A model generated the notes under the pieces. That model worked only from the letters and a program-made list of their open reading frames with translations, had not been told where the DNA came from and made no database searches. Both the position numbers and the translations under genes were made by a program. Below, in pieces: positions 46,914-55,935 of a DNA stretch of 64,000 bases. Source of the DNA: Mycobacterium sp. HUMS_12744610 (GTDB taxonomy: Bacteria; Actinomycetota; Actinomycetes; Mycobacteriales; Mycobacteriaceae); NCBI RefSeq assembly GCF_041206865.1, contig NZ_JBGEDP010000001.1:3038001-3102000 (forward strand). The letters run 5' to 3'. Position 1 is the stretch's first letter, and each line of letters starts with the position of its first letter.

Positions 46914-47831
46914 ATGTCACCTCGACAGGCGTCCGCGGAGATTCTGGTCGCTGTCGACGGCTCGCCGTCGTCGTTGGCGGCCGTCGAATGGGCGGCCCGA
47001 GACGCCGCATTGCACGAGGCGCCTTTGCGGCTGGTGCACGTGGCCCCGGCGATCACCGAATTCTTCGGTCCCGTGCCGCCGGTGCCGCCACCTGGCGAGT
47101 ACTCGTCCTGGCAGGAACAGCACGCGCACCAGATCCTGGAGGAGGCGCACAAGATGGCCGCCAAGGCGGCCCAGCCTCATGGCGCCTACCAGATCACCAG
47201 CGACGTGCTCTACGACGCCCCGATACTGCCCACCCTGATCGATCTGACCAAGGCGGCCCAGCTGGTGGTGGTGGGCTGCCGTGGCCAGACGGCGGTGGCC
47301 CGCGCCGTGCTCGGGTCTGTCAGCTCCGGCCTGGTCTATCACGCCAAGTGCCCGGTTGCGGTCATCCACGACGAGGACTCGCTGGCGACCGTCAGCTCGC
47401 ACGCCCCCGTCGTGGTCGGCGTCGACGGCTCGCCGGCCTCGGAGCTGGCGACCGAGATCGCCTTCGACGAGGCGTCCCGCCGCGGCGTGGGGCTGGTGGC
47501 TCTGCACGCGTGGAGCGACATGGGCCCGTTGGGCTTCGGGCGCCCCGGCCAGGCCCCCGTCGAGTGGGCGAACTTCGAGGTTCGCGAGGGGGAGGCACTC
47601 GCCGAGCGGTTGGCGGAATGGCAGCAACGCTATCCGGACGTGGCGGTCAGCAAGATCGTCGTCAGCGATCGACCGGCACCCCGGCTGCTCCAACAGGCCG
47701 AGACCGCCCAGCTCGTGGTCGTCGGCAGCCACGGTCGCGGCGGCTTCAGCGGCATGCTGCTGGGCTCGGTCGGCCGCGCGGTCGTCAATGCCGCGCGGAT
47801 ACCGGTCATCGTCGCCCGGAGTCCCGAATAA
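46914..47831 (+). CDS. Tandem universal stress protein
   Basis: The 305-residue protein has two Usp domains. Each begins with an ATP-site Asp (ILVAVDGSPSSLAAVEWAAR and PVVVGVDGSPASELATEIAF) and ends with the nucleotide-binding loop (VVVGCRGQTAVARAVLGSVS and LVVVGSHGRGGFSGMLLGSV). In mycobacteria such proteins are often controlled by DosR under hypoxia. The ATG at 46914 follows GAAGGGAG. The IS1634 element lies about 55 bp upstream, so the native promoter may be lost or replaced. Confidence 0.9.
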   Translation: MSPRQASAEILVAVDGSPSSLAAVEWAARDAALHEAPLRLVHVAPAITEFFGPVPPVPPPGEYSSWQEQHAHQILEEAHKMAAKAAQPHGAYQITSDVLYDAPILPTLIDLTKAAQLVVVGCRGQTAVARAVLGSVSSGLVYHAKCPVAVIHDEDSLATVSSHAPVVVGVDGSPASELATEIAFDEASRRGVGLVALHAWSDMGPLGFGRPGQAPVEWANFEVREGEALAERLAEWQQRYPDVAVSKIVVSDRPAPRLLQQAETAQLVVVGSHGRGGFSGMLLGSVGRAVVNAARIPVIVARSPE

Positions 47832-47917
47832 CCCTGCCGGACGGCGCGTTTCACCGGATCGACAGGCCGCTCAGCTGGCGGCGGGATTGGTCTTGTCGAC
47901 CGACGTGCGTCCGGCAG

Positions 47918-48064
47918 CTAGCCGGCCTGCACCAGCTGTTTCATCGGCTTGTCGCAGCAGACCTCCGAGTGCTCGTTCTCCGAGGTGCACGGGCAGGGCT
48001 TCTCGTAGACGAGCACTGCCCCGCACTCCTCGCACTCATACCGGGCTCCGGCGCTACGGGACAT
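47918..48064 (-). CDS. 48-residue cysteine-rich small protein
   Basis: An ATG at 48064 with a strong AGGAGG site opens a short frame starting MSRSAGARYECEECGAVLVY. It goes on EKPCPCTSENEHSEVCCDKP and ends MKQLVQAG. The pattern CxxC, CxC, then CC with KPM nearby resembles desulforedoxin or zinc-ribbon metal sites, so it probably binds iron or zinc. Two DosR-like boxes lie 97 and 180 bp upstream. I know of no named homologue. Function unknown. Confidence 0.8.
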   Translation of the reverse strand: MSRSAGARYECEECGAVLVYEKPCPCTSENEHSEVCCDKPMKQLVQAG

Positions 48065-48160
48065 GAGGACCTCCTCCTCGGTTTGGGGCGCCCCGGAATC
48101 GGGTGCCGCCGTGTTCGACGTAACTAGGTCTGCGGGGCGGTCAGCGGGCTCCCCAGATCC

Positions 48161-48257
48161 CGGACCATCGGCCGCCCACGCGGGGCGGGTCGGCTCGTTC
48201 GGTCATGAATGGAATGATCGCGTGTGCACAACCGCGAGGTCTAGGGACCATCGGCCC
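48161..48257 (-). promoter_or_regulatory. Two DosR-box-like sites upstream of the cysteine-rich gene
   Basis: GGGACCATCGGCCC (48244-48257) fits the relaxed DosR core GGGACnnnnGnCCC exactly. CGGACCATCGGCCG (48161-48174) is the same sequence with its first and last base changed. They are 83 bp apart and sit before the small gene starting at 48064. Confidence 0.45.
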
Positions 48258-48286
48258 TAAACACGTCCTGCCCGGATTCCTGGGGA

Positions 48287-48544
48287 TCAGCCGGCGCGCG
48301 TGGCGTGGACGACGTTGCACGGCAAGTGAATGCGGGCGTTCTCGAGGAGCGGCAGGATCGCGGCCATGTGTTCGGCCATTCGCCGCATCTGGTCGGCCTG
48401 CCCGGGTGCACTATCGCTGCCCGTGATAGCGCCGAGAGCTTCGAGTTCCATCGACCGCGGTTGGGCCGCTCCGATGTCCCACGGGGCGCCGTCGGGAGCG
48501 GCGCCCCCCCGGGCACGCGGCTTCGCCGCGTTAGAGCCTCCCAT
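48287..48544 (-). CDS. Hypothetical 85-residue protein
   Basis: The frame starts MGGSNAAKPRARGGAAPDGA at the ATG at 48544 and includes QADQMRRMAEHMAAILPLLE, an amphipathic helix. It lies 49 bp after the membrane protein gene and may be its cotranscribed partner. I do not recognise it. Composition is compatible with a real gene but evidence is weak. Confidence 0.4.
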   Translation of the reverse strand: MGGSNAAKPRARGGAAPDGAPWDIGAAQPRSMELEALGAITGSDSAPGQADQMRRMAEHMAAILPLLENARIHLPCNVVHATRAG

Positions 48545-48593
48545 AGGATTCCCCTGTTGCGCCGGAAGGGTTCTGACGCGGGCGGGCTTTTGG

Positions 48594-49319
48594 CTACTGC
48601 GAAGGATTCCTGCCGACCGCGAACCATTCGACCTTGGCCTGCCACGAGCGCGCGGAACCGTATGCGAAACCGATCGCGCCCAGGCATGTGCACAGCCAGA
48701 CCGGCAGGGTGATGTCGACGCCGACCTCGGCCGTGGCCACCTGGATCACGGTCGCGGCAACACCGAAGGCGGCCGAGGCCAGATAGAGGTTGGCGGTGGA
48801 CGTGGAGCGGGGATCCCTCCGCAGGATCAGCAGCACCCGGCCGGCGTAGAGAAACAGATAGACCAGCATCGTCCCGAGCACCAGCCAGTAGGCTCCGAAC
48901 CAGAAGGTTCTGACGTGGGCCACGAACAGGTCCGGCTGGTATTTCTCGTCGGCGAGGACAAACGTCGCCACCAGCAGCGGAACACCGATGCGCACCGGCG
49001 TCTCGACCTGCCGGCGGAAAAGCCCGCGAACCTGCTCGGCGCCGTTGAGCCGGGCCAGACCGTGGTGAATTATCGCCGTGACCGCGACGACCAGGCAGAG
49101 ATGGGCGAACAGGTCTTCGACGTTCCACCGCCGGAAAATGTGGTGGAGCGGCGGCCCCAGATGGGCCGACGCGCACGGCGACATGAGCAACACCGCGCAG
49201 CCTTGCAGGGCGATGTTGAGGCTCGCGCCCGCCTCCCACCGGGAACGCCAGGTGTGACGGCGGATCCACAGACTCCATACCAAGGCAGCCAGTGTCGTGA
49301 GGATGAGCACGCACTTCAT
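48594..49319 (-). CDS. Multi-pass membrane protein
   Basis: The 241-residue protein starts MKCVLILTTLAALVWSLWIR and has about seven membrane segments. Examples are LFAHLCLVVAVTAIIHHGLA, VRIGVPLLVATFVLA and FWFGAYWLVLGTMLVYLFLY. The pattern resembles the N-terminal membrane half of MAB_1171c-like proteins, which often sit next to small XRE-type regulators, as here. If so, it is a shorter version. Function unknown. Confidence 0.7.
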   Translation of the reverse strand: MKCVLILTTLAALVWSLWIRRHTWRSRWEAGASLNIALQGCAVLLMSPCASAHLGPPLHHIFRRWNVEDLFAHLCLVVAVTAIIHHGLARLNGAEQVRGLFRRQVETPVRIGVPLLVATFVLADEKYQPDLFVAHVRTFWFGAYWLVLGTMLVYLFLYAGRVLLILRRDPRSTSTANLYLASAAFGVAATVIQVATAEVGVDITLPVWLCTCLGAIGFAYGSARSWQAKVEWFAVGRNPSQ

Positions 49320-49351
49320 TGCTCGCGACCGACCGTTTTGCCCAACCGCCG

Positions 49352-49660
49352 TCAGATCGACGGCTTGTGCGGGTCCGGGCTCAGATCCCGCAGTCGGGAC
49401 GGGTGGGGCGCCGAATCGACGTATTCGGTGACCGCTTCCGGCGGGATCAACCCGTAGCGGACCTGCAGGTCGACCGGGTTCAAACCGAAGTAGGTGGCGA
49501 CCCTGATCAGATTGTCGGCCGTGATGAGCCTGCCCTCACGAGCCGCCTTGTAGTACGCGGATTTGCGGTAACCGAATGCTTCGTAGACCTCGGTGGCGGC
49601 AAGCGATCTGCCTACAAGATAGGGCAAAACCACCGCCGGATCTTTGTCGCGGTCGTCCAT
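49352..49660 (-). CDS. Small XRE/HTH-type regulator-like protein
   Basis: The 102-residue protein starts MDDRDKDPAVVLPYLVGRSL at the ATG at 49660. A longer frame to 49756 starts earlier with less typical sequence. The middle part (TEVYEAFGYRKSAYYKAARE, then ADNLIRVATYFGLNPVDLQV) resembles a helix-turn-helix of the kind found with membrane proteins in actinobacteria. It is 32 bp upstream of the membrane protein gene, so the two form an operon. The target is unknown. Confidence 0.68.
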   Translation of the reverse strand: MDDRDKDPAVVLPYLVGRSLAATEVYEAFGYRKSAYYKAAREGRLITADNLIRVATYFGLNPVDLQVRYGLIPPEAVTEYVDSAPHPSRLRDLSPDPHKPSI

Positions 49661-49844
49661 GAACCCAAACAGTACGCACTCGGTTGCCAAAGCGTGCAAC
49701 AGCATCGCGGCCGAAATTGTGCGTGTCCGGCTTGGGAAAATCGCCCGCGCAACCATCTTTGTCGACGCCCGCGCGTTGCCGCTGCCGCGAAGAAAGTTGG
49801 CTACACGCCGCGGGTCTCGTCACGCGGTGGCCTACCATCAGCCC

Positions 49845-50747
49845 ATGCGCGGCGCAAAAATCCTGATCACAGGTCCGACAGGTCAAATCGCCACCCCTAT
49901 CGCCCGGGCCCTCGCGGCCGAGAACGAGGTGTGGGGGATTGCCCGGTTCACCGATCCCGCCGCCCGCGAGCGTCTGGAAAAGGCCGGGATCCGGTGCGTG
50001 CCAGTGAACCTGGCGGCCGGTGAGTCCAGCGAACTCCCAGAAGATTTCGAGTATGTTCTCAACTTGGCCGTGGCCAAAAGCGGGCATTGGGACAAAGACC
50101 TCGCGGCCAACGCCGAGTCGGTCGGTCTGCTCATGGCGCACTGCCGCGGCGCCAAGGCGTTCCTGCATTGCTCCTCGGCCGCCGTCTACGACCCGCCGGG
50201 CGACGAGCCGCGCAGCGAGAGCGCCGCCCTGGGCGACAACCACAAGCCTTTGTTCCCCACCTATTCGATCTCCAAGATCGCCGGTGAGGTCGTCGCGCGC
50301 ACCATGGCACGCGTTCTCGGCGTGCCCACGACCATCGCCCGGCTCAACGTCCCCTACGGCGACAACGGCGGTTGGCCGTTCTACCACATGGAGATGATGC
50401 TGGCCGGCATCCCGATCCCGGTGCCGCCCGGCGGACCGGCCCGCTACAACCCGATCCACGAGGACGACATCATCGCGACCATCCCCAAACTGCTGGAAGT
50501 GGCGTCGGTCCCGGCGACCACGGTCAACTGGTGCGGCGACCAAACCGTCAGCATTCAGCAGTGGTGCGGCTACCTCGGCTCACTCGTGGGCAAGGAGCCC
50601 GTCTTCGACGAGAGCGACCAGGCGCTGCGCGGCAACCCCACGGACGCCACCCGGATGCGCGAACTCGTGGGCGCGACGACCGTCGACTGGCGCGACGGGC
50701 TGCGCCGCATGGCGGCCAAGTTTCATCCCGAGCTGGTCGGCTCGTAA
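49845..50747 (+). CDS. NAD-dependent epimerase/dehydratase family protein
   Basis: The 300-residue extended SDR starts MRGAKILITGPTGQIATPIA (NAD-binding GxTGxI motif). It has AFLHCSSAAVYDPPGDEPRS and the YSISK motif (YxxxK) for catalysis, plus ARLNVPYGDNGGWPFYHMEM. It resembles NAD-dependent sugar epimerases or reductases with unknown substrate. TACCAT at 49833-49838 lies 6 bp before the ATG, so the mRNA is probably leaderless; this sets the start against the longer upstream frame. Confidence 0.83.
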   Translation: MRGAKILITGPTGQIATPIARALAAENEVWGIARFTDPAARERLEKAGIRCVPVNLAAGESSELPEDFEYVLNLAVAKSGHWDKDLAANAESVGLLMAHCRGAKAFLHCSSAAVYDPPGDEPRSESAALGDNHKPLFPTYSISKIAGEVVARTMARVLGVPTTIARLNVPYGDNGGWPFYHMEMMLAGIPIPVPPGGPARYNPIHEDDIIATIPKLLEVASVPATTVNWCGDQTVSIQQWCGYLGSLVGKEPVFDESDQALRGNPTDATRMRELVGATTVDWRDGLRRMAAKFHPELVGS

Positions 50748-50784
50748 CCGGTTGCGGCACATCACAACACGGGCAGGCGTCCGG

Positions 50785-52092
50785 CTACCAGTAGCGCAGG
50801 GCCTGCCGGAACAGGTCCGTCAGCACCGGCTTGGTCATCTCCAGGGGCGCATTCTGCAGTAGGCGCTGCTGTGGGTGGGCGCCCTCGGCGAGCGCCGCCA
50901 CGTCGGCGTCGGTGTAGCCGACCCCGCCGAGGCCGTTCGGCATGCCCACCGCACGCATGAGGCGGACGAGCTCCGCCGCGAGGACTTCACCGGCGTCCGC
51001 CCCCGCGGCCCCGCGCGTGTCGGCGCCGAGCAGTCGGGCGGCCTCCAGATGGCGCTCCGGGCTGACCGCCGCGATGTGCCGGAAGACCGCGGGCGCGTTG
51101 AGGATGACGGCCATGCCGTGGGGCACCAGCGGCTCCTCGGCGGGGTAGCCGGCCGGGCGGAAGTCGCGCACCAGCCCCGCCACCGCGTAGGCCATGCCGT
51201 GCGGCGCGTGCACGCCCGCGTTGCCGAAGGCGATGCCGGCAAGCGTTGCGGCCCACATCATCTGCTCGCGGGCGTCGTTGTCGGAGGCGTCCCGCACCGC
51301 GCGCTCCATGAACAGGCCCAGCACGCGCAACGCCTCGCGGCAGCCCAGGTCGCTCCACGGGTTGGCGCCCTGGCTCATCGGCCGCAGGCTCGGGCGCTCG
51401 GGTGCCCGCCGATGGACGTAGGGACGTGCGGTGTAGGACTCCAGCGCGTGCGACAGCACGTCGAGGCCGGCCGCGGCGACGACCTCCGGTGGCAGGCTGG
51501 CGGTGCAGTCGGGGTCGACCAGCGCCTCGGTGGGGCGCAGGGCGTGCGAGGCGATGCCCGTCTTGGCCGACAGCGCGAGCAGGTCGAAGATCGCGATACC
51601 GGTGACTTCGCTGCCGGTGCCCGCTGTTGTGGGGCAGGCGATGTGGGGCCGCAGCGGGCCGGGAACGGGTTTGCCCTCGCCGACCGGCGCGTTGACGTAG
51701 GCCAGCAGGTCGGCGGGGTGGGTGGCGTAGAGGTTGGCCGCCTTGCAGGTGTCGATGACCGACCCGCCGCCCAGGGACACGTAGCCGTCCGGGTTCGACT
51801 CTCGGGCGAAACGCGCAGCCTCGGCGAACGATTCGTCCGTGGGTTCGACGTGGACGTCGGTATAGGTGAGGACGTCCAGACCGGCCGCAACGAGCGAGTC
51901 GTGCGCCGTGGCGAAGACGGGCAGTGTGGCCACCCGCGCATCGGAGAACACGGCGACCCGCCGCAACCCCAGCGCGCGGGCCCGGTCGCCCAACTCCGCC
52001 AGGCAGCCCCGCCCGAAGGTGACCCGGGAGGAGTCGACCGTGAACGCGCCGTCGCAGCCCTCGGCCGCGGCCGGGAATTCGCAGCATCCCAT
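50785..52092 (-). CDS. Iron-containing alcohol dehydrogenase, hydroxyacid-oxoacid transhydrogenase type
   Basis: The 435-residue enzyme starts [20 protein letters not shown] behind AGGAGGG. It has the Fe-ADH blocks [60 protein letters not shown] and [20 protein letters not shown], which include the metal-binding Asp and His residues. The length and N-terminus fit ADHFE1-like hydroxyacid-oxoacid transhydrogenases, which oxidise 4-hydroxybutyrate while reducing 2-oxoglutarate. The divergent gene across the palindrome is an aldehyde dehydrogenase, fitting a 4-hydroxybutyrate or diol degradation pathway. Confidence 0.85.
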   Translation of the reverse strand: MGCCEFPAAAEGCDGAFTVDSSRVTFGRGCLAELGDRARALGLRRVAVFSDARVATLPVFATAHDSLVAAGLDVLTYTDVHVEPTDESFAEAARFARESNPDGYVSLGGGSVIDTCKAANLYATHPADLLAYVNAPVGEGKPVPGPLRPHIACPTTAGTGSEVTGIAIFDLLALSAKTGIASHALRPTEALVDPDCTASLPPEVVAAAGLDVLSHALESYTARPYVHRRAPERPSLRPMSQGANPWSDLGCREALRVLGLFMERAVRDASDNDAREQMMWAATLAGIAFGNAGVHAPHGMAYAVAGLVRDFRPAGYPAEEPLVPHGMAVILNAPAVFRHIAAVSPERHLEAARLLGADTRGAAGADAGEVLAAELVRLMRAVGMPNGLGGVGYTDADVAALAEGAHPQQRLLQNAPLEMTKPVLTDLFRQALRYW

Positions 52093-52190
52093 CGGGGCCC
52101 TCCTGAGTCCGGTAGCGACGGGAGAGTACCCCACGCGGCCGACGCGCACCGGCGGCTCCGCCGCGACCGTGGACCCTTGACCGCGCCGCA

Positions 52191-52224
52191 CCCGGAATGC
52201 TAAGCAAGTGCTCAGCATTCCGGG
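52191..52224. promoter_or_regulatory. 34-bp near-perfect palindrome, likely divergent operator
   Basis: Outer arms CCCGGAATGCT (52191-52201) and AGCATTCCGGG (52214-52224) are perfect complements. Inside, AGCA and TGCT (around an AG centre at 52207-52208) continue the symmetry, with one mismatched pair. It lies between the divergent alcohol and aldehyde dehydrogenase genes (starts at 52092 and 52266). This fits a TetR-type operator controlling both; no regulator gene is adjacent. Confidence 0.7.
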
Positions 52225-52265
52225 CATCGTGGCGCCGGTTGCGACAAGCGACGGGGAAGGATCGG

Positions 52266-53720
52266 ATGACGCTGCAGTCGGTACTCGAGGACATTCGGAA
52301 ACGGCCGGGGTCGGGGGAGGTCATCCCCGTCATCGATCCGGTCACCGAGGAGCCGATCACCGAATTCACCGACTGCGGGCCAGCAGCCGTCGACGACGCG
52401 GCCGCGCGGGCCAGGGCAGCCTTCGAGGCGGGCGTCTGGGCCGGCCTGCCGGGGCGCGAGCGGGCCAAGGTCATGTGGCGCATCGCCGACCTGATCGAGC
52501 AACACGCCGACGAGCTCGCCGAACTCGACTCGCTCAACACCGGCATGCCGTTGATGCAGGCCCAGCTCGTCGTGCCCACCTGCGCCGAGTTCTTCCGGTA
52601 CTACGCCGGCTGGTGCACCAAGGTCAACGGCAACGCCTACGACGTCAAGACCAGCGGCATCGCGTCGGACACGTACGTCGACATGCACACCTACACGCTC
52701 AAGGAGCCCTACGGCGTCGTCGGGCTGATCTTCCCGTGGAACGGCCCGATCTTCAACGCGAGCGCCAAGCTCGCGCCCGCGCTGGCCGCCGGGTGCAGCA
52801 TGCTCGTCAAGCCCGCCGAGGAGACCCCGCTCTCGGCGCTCCTGCTGGACCGCCTCATCGCCGAGGCCGGCGTGCCCGACGGCGTCGTCAACCTGCTCAC
52901 CGGCTACGGCCACACCGCGGGCGCGGCGATCACCGCGCATCCCGACGTCCAGAAGGTGGCCTTCACCGGGTCGACCGACGTCGGCAAGGAGATCGTGCGG
53001 GCATCCGCCGGCAACCTCAAAAAGGTCATGCTGGAGCTCGGCGGCAAATCGCCGGTGCTGATCTATGACGACGCCGACCTCGACCAGGCCATCATGATGG
53101 CCGCGATGGGCATCTTCGTGCACTCCGGCCAGGGATGCGTCTGTGGCTCAAGGATTTTCGTGCAGCGCGGCGTGTACGACCGGGTCGTCGAGGGGATCGC
53201 GATGATCGCCGACAACCTGAAACTGGGCGGCCCCCGGGAAGAGGGCAGCATGAGCGGTCCGCTGATCAGCCAGAAGCAGCTCACCCGTGTCCTGGGCTTC
53301 CTCGACGAAGGCAGGTCCGACGGCGTCGAGGTGGTCACCGGCGGGCACCGGCTCGACCGCAAGGGCTACTTCGTGCACCCGACGGTGCTGACCAACGTCG
53401 AGCGCGGGATGCGGCTCTATCAGCAGGAGATCTTCGGGCCCGTCGTGACCGTGCTGCCCTTCGACGACGACGACGAAGCCGTGGCCATGGCCAACGACAC
53501 CACCTACGGCCTGGCCGCCACCGCGTGGACCACCAACCTCGCCCGCGCCCACCGTCTCGCCAAGCGGCTGCAGGCCGGGACGGTGACGCTGAACTGCCAG
53601 TTGGTGTTCGACCACACGGTGCCCTTCGGCGGCTACAAGCAGTCCGGGTGGGGCCACGAGTTCGGCCGCGAGGGCATCGAGGCCTATATGCAGACCAAGT
53701 CCGTCTGGGCCCAGCTGTAG
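52266..53720 (+). CDS. Aldehyde dehydrogenase (NAD-dependent)
   Basis: The 484-residue protein has a standard ALDH architecture. It shows [20 protein letters not shown] (FPWN), [13 protein letters not shown], the catalytic Glu in [14 protein letters not shown], and the catalytic Cys in [40 protein letters not shown] and [20 protein letters not shown] complete the family blocks. It should oxidise an aldehyde to an acid with NAD. The start ATG at 52266 is 42 bp after the palindrome. The divergent neighbour is an alcohol dehydrogenase, so the two may process one substrate in two steps. Confidence 0.9.
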   Translation: MTLQSVLEDIRKRPGSGEVIPVIDPVTEEPITEFTDCGPAAVDDAAARARAAFEAGVWAGLPGRERAKVMWRIADLIEQHADELAELDSLNTGMPLMQAQLVVPTCAEFFRYYAGWCTKVNGNAYDVKTSGIASDTYVDMHTYTLKEPYGVVGLIFPWNGPIFNASAKLAPALAAGCSMLVKPAEETPLSALLLDRLIAEAGVPDGVVNLLTGYGHTAGAAITAHPDVQKVAFTGSTDVGKEIVRASAGNLKKVMLELGGKSPVLIYDDADLDQAIMMAAMGIFVHSGQGCVCGSRIFVQRGVYDRVVEGIAMIADNLKLGGPREEGSMSGPLISQKQLTRVLGFLDEGRSDGVEVVTGGHRLDRKGYFVHPTVLTNVERGMRLYQQEIFGPVVTVLPFDDDDEAVAMANDTTYGLAATAWTTNLARAHRLAKRLQAGTVTLNCQLVFDHTVPFGGYKQSGWGHEFGREGIEAYMQTKSVWAQL

Positions 53721-53726
53721 CGACGC

Positions 53727-55154
53727 CTACCGGTCGAGCACGTCCGCGTTCATCTCCGCGCGGAAGCGCCGATACCGCTCGGCGTGACCGGGCCGGCGCC
53801 GCACCAGCAGCCAGCCGGCCGCCAGGACGGCGAACCACAGCGGAACCCACGCCAGGGCGACGGCGCTACCCCGGTCGACGCACAGCGTCGCGACCACGAA
53901 CGCGAAGAAGACGAGCACGGCCCAGCACATCGCCACGCCGCCGGGCATCCTGTAGGCCGACTCGGCGTGGCGCTGCGCGTGGCGGCGGCGGTAGACGAGG
54001 TAGCTGACCACGATCAGTGCCCACACGAACATGAACAGCAGCGACGAGACGACGGTCAGCAGGGTGAACGCGCCGATCACCGAACCACGCACGTAGAGCA
54101 GCGGAATGGCGGCCAGCATCAGTGCCGCCGTGGCCAGCAGCGCGCGCGACGGCACCCCGTCGCGGCTGAGCCGGCCGAACGGTGCCGGGGCGCTGCCTTC
54201 GTCGGCCAGGCCGAAAAGCATTCGGCCCGTGGAGAAGACCCCGGAATTCGCCGAGGAGGCCGCCGCGGTGATGACGACGAAGTTCACGATCGACGCGGCC
54301 GCGGAAAGCCCGGCCAGCGAGAACATCATGACGAACGGCGATTCCCCGCCGGCGAAGTCCCGCCAGGGCACCACGGTGAGGATGGCCAGCAGCGCCCCGA
54401 TGTAGAAGATCGCCACCCGCAGCGGAACGGCATTGATCGCGCGGGGGAGGGTGCGGCGTGGGTTGACCGTCTCGGCCGCCGCGATACCGATCAGCTCGAC
54501 TCCGACGAAGGCGAACGACGCGATCTGGAACGCGCCGATCGCGCCCGTGAACCCGGTGGGGAAGAATCCGCCGTCGTTCCACAGGTTCTCGACGGTCGCG
54601 CGGTGACCCTGCGGTGAGACGTATCCGGTGGCCAGCAGGACGACCCCGGCGACGATGAAGCAGACGATCACGGCGACCTTGATCAAGGCGAACCAGAATT
54701 CGATCTCCCCGAAGTTGCGGACACCGGACAGGTTCACCACAAGGATCAGGGCGACGGTGAGCAACGCCGGCAACCACGCCGGCAACGCGGGCCACCAGAA
54801 CTCCGAGTAGCCGGTGATCGCGACCACCTCCGCGGTGCCGGTGACGACCCAGGCCAACCAGTACGACCACCCCATGAAGAAGGCCGCCGCGGGGCCGAGC
54901 AGATCGGCCGCGAAGTCGACGAACGACTTGTAGTTGAGGTTCGACAGCAGCAGTTCGCCCATCGCGCGCAGCACGAAGAACATGAAGAACCCGACGATGC
55001 CGTACACCAGCAGCACCGCCGGCCCGGCGTGGGCGATCGTTTTCGCCGACCCCAGGAACAGGCCCGTGCCGATCGCGCCGCCGATCGCGATCAGCTGGAT
55101 GTGTCGGTTGGACAGCCCTCGGTGCAGGTGCGGGACGGCGGCGTCGTCAGGCAT
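53727..55154 (-). CDS. Amino acid permease (AAT family, CycA/GabP-like)
   Basis: The 475-residue membrane protein has about 12 transmembrane segments and starts with the family signature HLHRGLSNRHIQLIAIGGAI then GTGLFLGSAKTIAHAGPAVL. Other blocks are FMFFVLRAMGELLLSNLNYK and FQIASFAFVGVELIGIAAAE. It should be a proton-coupled importer for an amino acid such as D-serine, D-alanine, glycine or 4-aminobutyrate. Its stop is 6 bp from the convergent aldehyde dehydrogenase stop. If the dehydrogenase pair works in 4-aminobutyrate breakdown, a GabP role would fit, but this is speculation. Confidence 0.87.
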   Translation of the reverse strand: MPDDAAVPHLHRGLSNRHIQLIAIGGAIGTGLFLGSAKTIAHAGPAVLLVYGIVGFFMFFVLRAMGELLLSNLNYKSFVDFAADLLGPAAAFFMGWSYWLAWVVTGTAEVVAITGYSEFWWPALPAWLPALLTVALILVVNLSGVRNFGEIEFWFALIKVAVIVCFIVAGVVLLATGYVSPQGHRATVENLWNDGGFFPTGFTGAIGAFQIASFAFVGVELIGIAAAETVNPRRTLPRAINAVPLRVAIFYIGALLAILTVVPWRDFAGGESPFVMMFSLAGLSAAASIVNFVVITAAASSANSGVFSTGRMLFGLADEGSAPAPFGRLSRDGVPSRALLATAALMLAAIPLLYVRGSVIGAFTLLTVVSSLLFMFVWALIVVSYLVYRRRHAQRHAESAYRMPGGVAMCWAVLVFFAFVVATLCVDRGSAVALAWVPLWFAVLAAGWLLVRRRPGHAERYRRFRAEMNADVLDR

Positions 55155-55251
55155 TAGCGGACGGTACCGGACCGGCGGCGCGCGATTCCGGACACGCGCA
55201 ACGCCGCGCGTCTTACGCTGCATCCGGGGCCGAACGGAAGGTGGGTTCGAC

Positions 55252-55911
55252 ATGGTCTCGCGAGCCGCATCCGTTGCCGCCGGTGTCGCCGCGGCGGCGG
55301 CCGTCTGCTGGCCGGCCGCGCCGGCGAATGCCGATCCGCCGCCGACGGAGGTGATCACCATCGTGGCCGTGGGACCCGACGGCCAGCCGGTCAACGGCTA
55401 TCAGGAGGCGCCGGCACAGGGCAACGTCCCCACCGTCGACCAATGCACCACCCCGTCGCCGTCGGCGGTGGCCGACGACATCTACTACTGCTCGCCCAGC
55501 GCCGCCGGCGCCGGCACCTGCTGGCCCGCCACACCCGGGTCGCTGCTGTGCATCGACAATCCCTGGGACATGCGCCTGCACCGGGTGGGCTACGGCGGTC
55601 CGCTGCCGCCGGTGCAGCCGCTCGCGACGCCCGATCCGTTCGCGCTGGTCCTCGACGACGGCACGCGCTGCCTGTTGCGCAACGGCGGCGCGTGGGGCGG
55701 GCGGGACGACGGCTATGTCGGGGTGTACGGCTGCGGCGACCCCGCCGCCCACCTGGCGGTCCTGTGGCTGCCCAGCCAGGGCGCGGGAACCTGCATAGAT
55801 CGCGCGGCACCGGTGTGGACGGTCAAGGTCGGCCAGGTGGGCACCTCGAGCACTCCGTTCCCGCCGCCACAGATCCATGCGGTGACGACCGCATGGTTCG
55901 CCGGCCGGTGA
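55252..55911 (+). CDS. Secreted Cys-containing protein of unknown function
   Basis: The 219-residue protein starts MVSRAASVAAGVAAAAAVCW with a signal peptide likely cleaved after AANA/DPPP (about residue 27). The mature part has about eight cysteines, in blocks such as DDIYYCSPSAAGAGTCWPAT and GSLLCIDNPWDMRLHRVGYG and near RCLLRNGGAWGGRDDGYVGV. They suggest disulfides outside the cell. I recognise no enzyme motif. It resembles other exported mycobacterial proteins of unknown function. Confidence 0.78.
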   Translation: MVSRAASVAAGVAAAAAVCWPAAPANADPPPTEVITIVAVGPDGQPVNGYQEAPAQGNVPTVDQCTTPSPSAVADDIYYCSPSAAGAGTCWPATPGSLLCIDNPWDMRLHRVGYGGPLPPVQPLATPDPFALVLDDGTRCLLRNGGAWGGRDDGYVGVYGCGDPAAHLAVLWLPSQGAGTCIDRAAPVWTVKVGQVGTSSTPFPPPQIHAVTTAWFAGR

Positions 55912-55935
55912 CCGGCGGGTGCTATAACGCAACGT

